The notes below the pieces were generated by a model that did not search any database, had not been told where the DNA came from, and worked only from the letters and a program-made list of their open reading frames with translations. Both the position numbers and the translations under genes were made by a program. Shown here piece after piece: positions 6,753 through 11,349 of a stretch of 11,349 nt of DNA; position 1 is the first letter of the stretch, and each line of letters starts with the position of its first letter. This stretch comes from Ardenticatenia bacterium (GTDB taxonomy: Bacteria > Chloroflexota > Anaerolineae > Aggregatilineales > Aggregatilineaceae): the NCBI GenBank assembly GCA_026984385.1, contig JALSSH010000330.1, forward strand, positions 1 through 11,349, given 5' to 3'.

Positions 6753-7712
6753 ATGAGCGACGAAATCCCCTACCCGCCGGATGCATTGCCGCCGGAAGAA
6801 TACCCCGAACAACCGAATGCCGAAGCGGAGCACTTCGACGATGTGGAGATGCCCGCCGAGACAGACGACGATTTCCGCATACGTTCGACTCAAGAGTTCG
6901 AGGCCGTGCTAGAAGCGTTGGCAGACTATCCGGGCGATCTTCCGGAAAGCGAGGTGGAGAGCGCCGAAGACGTTGACGAAGTGGCGGCGGAGACCTTCGC
7001 AACGCTCGCCGAAGAGCACGAAACGGCAGAAGCCGAACCGGACGAGGAAGCCATCTTTCCCGCCGACACAGAAGCCGAAGAGGCCGAAGAAGCCCTCGCC
7101 GCAGCAGCAAGCCCCCCTCCCCCTACCGTAAACGGTGAGGAACGGGTACGCCCACCACGCGCGCGTCGTTTTCGTCGCGCTCTGCGCAACCAGATCGGGA
7201 TGCTGCCGCTGGCGCTGGGGATGTTGGCGCTGGGCGCATACTTGATCGCGCGGGCACGCGAGGTGCAGGGACTGCCTGCACTTTCCAATGCAGAGCTGGC
7301 AGGGCTAAGCGTGTTGGTGTTGGGCTTTAGCGCATTTTTCCATGCGCTGCTTTTCGGACGCAGAGAACGCGGGCTTATCTTCGTCGGCGTGTGGATTTGG
7401 GTCACGGCGGGGGCGGTAGTGGCCTTGGCCTACGAGCTGGACGCCTCAGCAGACGCAACGGTTTGGTGGCCGATCCTGCTTTGGAGCACCGCGCTAACCT
7501 TTGTGCTCACCTACCTGGTCGAACGCACGCATGACGCCCGTTTGTTGCTGTTGAGCATGATCGCGCTGGTGGCGGGCACGACGGCTTATATGGTCACCAG
7601 TGGGCGCGTGAGCGCGGATGTGTTGGACGAGGCCGCTTCTTATTGGCCGCTGCTGCTGACCGTGATCGGCGTGGGAGTGTTGCCGGTGGCGTTCCGACAG
7701 CGCACCGAGTGA
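6753..7712 (+). CDS. Unrecognised membrane protein with long acidic N-terminal domain and six helices
   Basis: Predicted 319-residue protein with no family that I recognise. Residues 1-118 are strongly acidic and look disordered (Asp/Glu/Ala/Pro-rich), apart from a possible short helix STQEFEAVLEALADY (45-59). A PPPP run (121-124) and a basic patch RVRPPRARRFRRALR (131-145) precede six hydrophobic segments at about 149-165, 181-201, 207-227, 237-255, 263-280 and 296-315. The basic patch predicts that the acidic region is cytoplasmic (positive-inside rule). The ATG has GGAG at 8 nt (6741-6744). The gene ends 4 nt before the GT4 ATG, so the two are probably translationally coupled. The abrupt charge reversal between the acidic domain and the basic patch could allow self-contact or partner binding, which is inference. 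That the gene is real is supported by the RBS, the spacing and the clear membrane pattern. Confidence 0.8.
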   Translation: MSDEIPYPPDALPPEEYPEQPNAEAEHFDDVEMPAETDDDFRIRSTQEFEAVLEALADYPGDLPESEVESAEDVDEVAAETFATLAEEHETAEAEPDEEAIFPADTEAEEAEEALAAAASPPPPTVNGEERVRPPRARRFRRALRNQIGMLPLALGMLALGAYLIARAREVQGLPALSNAELAGLSVLVLGFSAFFHALLFGRRERGLIFVGVWIWVTAGAVVALAYELDASADATVWWPILLWSTALTFVLTYLVERTHDARLLLLSMIALVAGTTAYMVTSGRVSADVLDEAASYWPLLLTVIGVGVLPVAFRQRTE

Positions 7713-7716
7713 GCTT

Positions 7717-8823
7717 ATGCGCGCCCTGACTATTGCCATTGACGCCAGCCGCACCACGTCCGCACACCGCACCGGCACAGAAAACTACGCGCTGTGCCTG
7801 TTGCGCGCGCTGCTGACGCTGGAAACGCCACATCGCTACCGTCTTTATTTCCGAACGCCCCCCCCGCCCGATCTGATCCCCGCGCGCCCGCATGTGTCGC
7901 TGCATGTGTTGCCCTGGCCGCGCTTGTGGACCCATACGCGCTTCGCGGCAACACTTTGGCGCACCCGACCGGACGTAACATTTGTGCCGTCGCACACATT
8001 GCCGCTGTGGTTTCCTGGGGCGGCGGTCGTGACCGTGCACGACCTGGGTTATCGTCACTTTCCCCAAGCGCACCCTACCCTCGCGCGGCATTACCTGGAA
8101 TGGAGCACGCGCCACAGTGCGCGGCGGGCGGCGCGTGTGTTGGCAGATTCCGAAGCGACGGCGCGCGATCTGAGCGCGCACTACCGCGTGCCAAGGGAAA
8201 AGATCGCGGTCGTTTATCCTGGCGTAGACGAAACGCTTACGCCGGTGAACGATCCGGCGCGTTTGGCGGCGGTGCGGCGACGCTACGGGTTGCCGGAGCG
8301 CTATTTGCTCTATCTGGGCACATTGCAGCCACGCAAAAACATCGCCCGTCTGGTGCAAGCCTACGCACGTTGGCGCGCCCAAACGCCCACTGCCGATGTG
8401 GGATTGGTGCTGGCCGGAAAACGTGGCTGGCTTTACGATCCGGCGTGGACAAAAGGTGTAGAAGGTGTAATCTTGACCGGTTACGTGGACGACGCGGACA
8501 TTTCCGCGCTCTATAGCGGGGCGTTGGCGTTTGTGTTCCCCTCGCTCTACGAGGGGTTCGGCTTCCCCGTGCTAGAGGCGATGCGCTGCGGAACACCTGT
8601 GCTCACCAGCACGACATCTTCCTTGCCGGAGGTGGCCGGAGATGCGGCGCTGTTGGTTGACCCACACGACGTGGAAGCCATCACAGAGGCCATCGCGCGC
8701 CTGGTAAGCGACGCGGCGCTGCGTGCAGAGTTGGTCACACGAGGATATGCGCAAGCGCGCCGCTTCAGTTGGGCACGCGCCGCCGAACACACTTTGCAGG
8801 CGCTGGAAACAGCCGCGCGTTAA
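7717..8823 (+). CDS. Family GT4 glycosyltransferase
   Basis: Predicted 368-residue cytosolic or membrane-peripheral GT-B retaining glycosyltransferase using a nucleotide-sugar donor. The N-terminal acceptor domain has RTGTENYALCLLRALL (18-33), the G-x-(E)-Y loop seen in this clade, and VTVHDLGYRHFP (105-116). The donor domain begins near 190 with YLLYLGTLQPRKNIARLVQAY (196-216), including the GTxxPRKN donor-phosphate motif. GYVDDADISALYSGALAFVFPS follows, then the EX7E signature E279-GFGFPVL-E287, close to the conserved SLYEGFGFPVLEAM pattern, and GTPVLTSTTSSLPEVAGDAALLVDP (292-316). The length is usual for GT4. It follows the membrane protein gene by 4 nt, so it is the third gene of that operon, and converges on the hydrogenase protease gene across 19 nt. 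Sugar and acceptor are unknown; envelope or exopolysaccharide work is likely. Confidence 0.92.
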   Translation: MRALTIAIDASRTTSAHRTGTENYALCLLRALLTLETPHRYRLYFRTPPPPDLIPARPHVSLHVLPWPRLWTHTRFAATLWRTRPDVTFVPSHTLPLWFPGAAVVTVHDLGYRHFPQAHPTLARHYLEWSTRHSARRAARVLADSEATARDLSAHYRVPREKIAVVYPGVDETLTPVNDPARLAAVRRRYGLPERYLLYLGTLQPRKNIARLVQAYARWRAQTPTADVGLVLAGKRGWLYDPAWTKGVEGVILTGYVDDADISALYSGALAFVFPSLYEGFGFPVLEAMRCGTPVLTSTTSSLPEVAGDAALLVDPHDVEAITEAIARLVSDAALRAELVTRGYAQARRFSWARAAEHTLQALETAAR

Positions 8824-8877
8824 GCGAACCGGTTGAGGGGAGCTAACTTCCTTCCCGCGCTCTGAAACCGGCTTCGC
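8824..8877. terminator. Possible bidirectional hairpin between convergent genes
   Basis: GCGAACCGGTT (8824-8834) pairs with AACCGGCTTCGC (8866-8877) over 11 base pairs with one bulged C (8872). Inside it, GGGGAG (8837-8842) can pair with CTTCCC (8851-8856) with one G-U pair. The structure spans the end of the protease gene and the 19-nt gap after the GT4 stop. No T-tract follows on either strand, so it is not a classical intrinsic terminator. Confidence 0.35.
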
Positions 8878-9397
8878 ACTCCGGAAAATCCCCTCCAAAA
8901 ACCTCCTCCGCGCTCAGCAAATCCAACACCAACTCCGCCGCGCGCGGCACACTCGCGGCCACCGCAGGGGTGCACTGCTCGGCAAACGTCCACACATCCG
9001 CCGCCTGGATCGCCACCACACAGATCGTCTCGTCCGTCGGCAGGTCTTCTGCACCAAAACGGCGCAAAGCCACAAGCGCGGTGCGTAAATTGGTGTCGTG
9101 GGCGGAAGCGCTGTTCAGCGTGCCCTGCAAGGTGTCCAGCCGTAAAGCGTACACCTCTCCGGGCACGCCGTTTTGCCTCATGATCGCGTCCACGATGATC
9201 GCGCACCGATAGCCGACGAGCAGCTCCGCCAACGCCAGTCCGCCCAACGAGGTGCGGATCACGTCCACCCGCCGTCCTTCGAAAGGCGCTTCACGTAAGC
9301 GCGCCTGTACGGCGGTCGCCACTCGCCACCCCACCCCGTCGTCCGAAAGGATCGGGTTGCCCAACCCAACCACAAGCGTATCCACCGGCGCGCCCAT
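8843..9397 (-). CDS. [NiFe] hydrogenase maturation endopeptidase (HybD/HycI family)
   Basis: Predicted 184-residue cytoplasmic protease that cuts the C-terminal tail from the hydrogenase large subunit once nickel is in the active site. The N-terminal signature VVGLGNPILSDDGVGWRV (9-26) is the family GxGNxxxxDDGxG motif. By comparison with HybD (Glu16, Asp62, His93), the nickel-sensing residues would be Asp20, Asp70 (AIIVDAI) and His100 (SAHDTNL). TSLGGLALAELLVGY (49-63) is the conserved segment between them. The C-terminal 20 or so residues (GGDFPECEAGFRAREGS) are extra and poorly structured. The ATG at 9397 lies 9 nt after the stop of the large-subunit gene, with an AGGGG-like RBS overlapping that stop region. 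This arrangement strongly implies that its substrate is the neighbouring large subunit. Confidence 0.93.
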   Translation of the reverse strand: MGAPVDTLVVGLGNPILSDDGVGWRVATAVQARLREAPFEGRRVDVIRTSLGGLALAELLVGYRCAIIVDAIMRQNGVPGEVYALRLDTLQGTLNSASAHDTNLRTALVALRRFGAEDLPTDETICVVAIQAADVWTFAEQCTPAVAASVPRAAELVLDLLSAEEVFGGDFPECEAGFRAREGS

Positions 9398-9406
9398 CGT
9401 TGGCCC

Positions 9407-10900
9407 CTAGTCCACTTTTTCCAACAGCTCGGGCGGCACAAACTGGCTGCTGTGTTGCACCACCCGCCCCGTGCGGTCACGCACGATCAGCTCCAGCGGC
9501 ATCTGCCCGGGCAAGGTGTGCGTGGCGCAAGAAAGGCACGGGTCATAGGCGCGGAAGGCCATCTCGATCTTGTTCAAGATGCCCTCGTCCACTTTCCCAT
9601 TGTGGATCAGCGCGGTGGCAGCGCGGCGAATGCTGATGTAGATCGGCGCGTAGTTGTTGGTCGTGCCCACAATCAGATTGACGCGCTGCAAAATGCCGTT
9701 TTCGTCGGTGACGTAATGGTGCGTCAACGTGCCGCGCGGCGCTTCCACAATGCCGACGCCCTCGTGTGGCGTGTCGGTGGGGAGTGCGCGCACCTCGTCG
9801 CTGGCGATCTTTGGGTCTTGTGCCAACTCCAACATATGCTCCGCCGCGTAAAGCAGCTCGATCACGCGCGCCCAGTGTGTCGCCAGCGTGTGATGAACGG
9901 GCTTGCCGCCAAGCGTCTCATACATGCGCTCGTATTCGGCTTGGGCGAGCGGCGTTGCCATGCCGTCCGCCGCGTTGAGCCGCGAAAGCGGGGTCGCGCA
10001 ATACACACCGCTATCCTTGCCGTCTACAAAGCCCTTCCAACCCACCTTCTTCAGATAGGGGAACTTAAGATACGACCAAGGTTCGACATGCTCGGCCACG
10101 TAGTCGCGGTACTCGTGCGGCGCGTACTTGCAGTGTTCCACGCCGTCCGGGTCCACCACGCGCACCTTGCCGTCGTAAAAGTTGACGTGGTTGTTTTCGT
10201 CCACCAAGCCCATGTAGTAGGTGCGCTGCGTGTAGCCCGCGCTGGTGATCAAGTCCACATAGTCGGAGTTGCCCAGCACCACGTCGTGGAAAAGCTGGAT
10301 GGTGAACTGGCCGAACTCCACGTTTTGGCGGGCGATCTCGACGATCTCCTGGCGCTGCTCCTCGGTGATCGGGTGGCTCATCCCGCCCGGGATAGCAGCG
10401 ACGGGGTGCACCGTGCGCCCGCCAATCATCTCGATCACATGGTGATTGCGCTTGCGCGTTGCGATCACCTGCCCGCCGATCTCCAAGCCGACTTTGGCGA
10501 TCACGCCCAAGATATTGCGCTCGGCGGCGGGCGCATCCGGCCCGACGACAAAGTCCGGCCCGCCGAGAGCGTAAAAGTGCGTGGTGTGGTCGGTGACGTA
10601 AAAGGCCATGTACATCAGCTCACGCAGCTTTTTGCCGGCGGGCGGCACTTCCACGTTGTAGACGGCGTCGCACGCTTTGGCGGCGGCCATCAAATGCGCT
10701 TCCGGACAAACGCCGCAAATGCGGCTGGTCAGGCGCGGCATCTCTTCCACCGGACGCCCGACGCAAAACACCTCAAACCCGCGCAGCTCCGGCACTTGGA
10801 AATAGCAGTTGTCCACGTTGCCCTGCTCGTCCAAGAAAATCTCGATCTTGCCGTGCCCTTCCAGGCGGGTGATCGGGTCAATGGTTATGCGTGTTGCCAT
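9407..10900 (-). CDS. [NiFe] hydrogenase large subunit, group 3 (MvhA-like)
   Basis: Predicted 497-residue catalytic subunit that carries the NiFe(CN)2CO centre and splits or forms H2. The N-terminus TRITIDPITRLEGHGKIEIF is the family start, with RLEGH at 12-16. The proximal nickel motif is R60-ICGVC-PEAH (Cys62, Cys65, His69) and the distal motif DPCLSCATH is at 453-461 (Cys455, Cys458). Residues 462-497 form a 36-residue C-terminal tail, presumably removed by the protease encoded next. Text such as VPELRGFEVFCVGRPVEEMPR, HTTHFYALGGPDFVVGPDAP and PWSYLKFPYLKKVGWKGFVDG fits the soluble group 3 enzymes, best the F420-non-reducing MvhA (3c) type rather than HoxH. The subgroup is judged from memory of the family. 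The frame opens upstream to 10954, but ATG 10900 with GGAGGT 5 nt away starts the family N-terminus exactly. It follows the small subunit by 13 nt. Confidence 0.95.
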   Translation of the reverse strand: MATRITIDPITRLEGHGKIEIFLDEQGNVDNCYFQVPELRGFEVFCVGRPVEEMPRLTSRICGVCPEAHLMAAAKACDAVYNVEVPPAGKKLRELMYMAFYVTDHTTHFYALGGPDFVVGPDAPAAERNILGVIAKVGLEIGGQVIATRKRNHHVIEMIGGRTVHPVAAIPGGMSHPITEEQRQEIVEIARQNVEFGQFTIQLFHDVVLGNSDYVDLITSAGYTQRTYYMGLVDENNHVNFYDGKVRVVDPDGVEHCKYAPHEYRDYVAEHVEPWSYLKFPYLKKVGWKGFVDGKDSGVYCATPLSRLNAADGMATPLAQAEYERMYETLGGKPVHHTLATHWARVIELLYAAEHMLELAQDPKIASDEVRALPTDTPHEGVGIVEAPRGTLTHHYVTDENGILQRVNLIVGTTNNYAPIYISIRRAATALIHNGKVDEGILNKIEMAFRAYDPCLSCATHTLPGQMPLELIVRDRTGRVVQHSSQFVPPELLEKVD

Positions 10901-10905
10901 GCTAC

Positions 10906-10911
10906 ACCTCC
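10906..10911 (-). promoter_or_regulatory. Strong RBS deciding the large-subunit start at 10900
   Basis: The minus strand reads AGGGGAGGT just after the small-subunit TAA stop; GGAGGT is 5 nt before ATG 10900. The upstream in-frame ATG at 10954 lies inside the small-subunit gene and adds 18 residues foreign to the family. Confidence 0.8.
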
Positions 10912-10913
10912 CC

Positions 10914-11349
10914 TTAGGCGGGTTCACGTTCGGCCACTTCCGCCGCGCGGACAAGATGGCCGTTTTGGCGAGCAGTGCGTCCCAGCAGCGATCCGGCCAT
11001 GTGGAAGCGGTAGAAATACCCCGCAGGGTCGGGCAGCGTATCCAAGATCGCCTCGATCTCTTCGGGCGTTTCCGCGTCCAACACCGAGGCTATCGCCGAA
11101 AGGATGCGCGCTCCGTGATCCACCACGCCCTCGTTGGGGCCGTAGCAGCCTCGGCAACCCAAACCCACCTGCGGGCAGCGTGCCCCGCATCCGGCCCGTG
11201 TTGCAATGCCCGCGCAAAAAAGCCCCTGCTCCAACAAGCACGTGTCCGGATCGGGGACGATCTCTTGCGGGCGATAGAAGCGCTTGATCTTCTTTTCGTG
11301 CTTTTCTCGCGGGCACTCGTGGCAAACGGTGGTGTCTGCGCCGATCACC
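10914..11349 (-). CDS. [NiFe] hydrogenase small subunit, C-terminal part (MvhG-like; 5' end beyond window)
   Basis: The last roughly 144 codons of the electron-transfer small subunit, which binds iron-sulfur clusters and passes electrons from the NiFe site to partner subunits. The visible part begins VIGADTTVCHECPREKHEKKIKRFYRP and continues CLLEQGLFCAGIATRAGCGARCPQVGLGCRGCYGP. Its Cys spacing (VCHEC; LFCAG; RAGCGARC; LGCRGC) is the medial/distal FeS cluster pattern of MvhG/HydD-type small subunits. The short HoxY type lacks this C-terminal cluster domain, so group 3d is unlikely. The C-terminal 70 residues are helical (ARILSAIASVLDAETPEEIEAILDTL). The GTG at 11348 is an internal Val codon rather than a start; the true start must be to the right of the window. 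The TAA stop is 13 nt before the large-subunit ATG. Confidence 0.92.
   Translation of the reverse strand, partial: VIGADTTVCHECPREKHEKKIKRFYRPQEIVPDPDTCLLEQGLFCAGIATRAGCGARCPQVGLGCRGCYGPNEGVVDHGARILSAIASVLDAETPEEIEAILDTLPDPAGYFYRFHMAGSLLGRTARQNGHLVRAAEVAEREPA

Noticed and set aside
10901..10954. 18-residue N-terminal extension of the hydrogenase large subunit
   Set aside because: It overlaps the small-subunit coding region and precedes the strong RBS; the family N-terminus begins exactly at ATG 10900.
9452..11287. 611-codon plus-strand open frame opposite the hydrogenase genes
   Set aside because: The minus strand encodes unmistakable hydrogenase subunits with all active-site motifs. The plus frame is His/Arg/Val-rich, has no recognisable domain and is the usual GC-driven antisense shadow.

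Overview
The window is about 60% GC, densely coding bacterial DNA with genes on both strands. The best lineage guess is a Chloroflexota (Anaerolineae-like) genome. This rests on the long Thr/Pro 'TPT/TAT' linkers in a cell-surface protein, the small envelope glycosyltransferase genes and the presence of a group 3 [NiFe] hydrogenase. There is no rRNA or other marker gene, so the assignment is an inference. No mobile element, CRISPR array, tRNA or rRNA was seen.

Layout from left to right. (1) Positions 1-1085, minus strand: the first 361 codons of an uncharacterised coiled-coil protein that runs off the left edge. Its layout recalls the CATRA (caspase/TPR-repeat-associated) conflict-system proteins, but this is tentative. 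(2) Positions 1210-2502, plus strand: an ArnT/PMT-like (GT39-type) membrane glycosyltransferase, divergent from gene 1, with a good sigma70-type promoter. (3) Positions 5607-2472, minus strand: a compact three-gene envelope cluster. It encodes a membrane-anchored coiled-coil protein with a C-terminal helix-hairpin-helix domain, a double-anchored Thr/Pro-rich protein with two Ig-like modules (4-nt GTGA overlap), and a membrane-anchored YceI-like protein. Its end overlaps the end of gene 2. (4) Positions 5878-8823, plus strand: an atypical SDR (NDUFA9-like), an unrecognised acidic six-helix membrane protein and a GT4 glycosyltransferase. A TTGACC-17-TAGAAT promoter precedes them and they are probably one operon. 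(5) Positions 11349-8843, minus strand: the end of an operon with the C-terminal part of a [NiFe] hydrogenase small subunit, the complete large subunit and its maturation endopeptidase, ordered and spaced as a co-transcribed unit.

The hydrogenase genes work together directly: the protease removes the C-terminal tail of the large subunit after Ni insertion, and the two subunits then pair. The subunits look most like the MvhA/MvhG (group 3c) type, so MvhD/Hdr-like partners would be expected upstream, beyond the right edge. The envelope cluster and the two glycosyltransferases suggest surface structures. The least explained parts are the coiled-coil protein at the left edge, the HHH/Thr-Pro pair, and the acidic membrane protein between the SDR and GT4 genes. 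Several very long open frames lie antisense to the real genes (up to 611 codons opposite the hydrogenase). They are judged to be GC-driven shadows.
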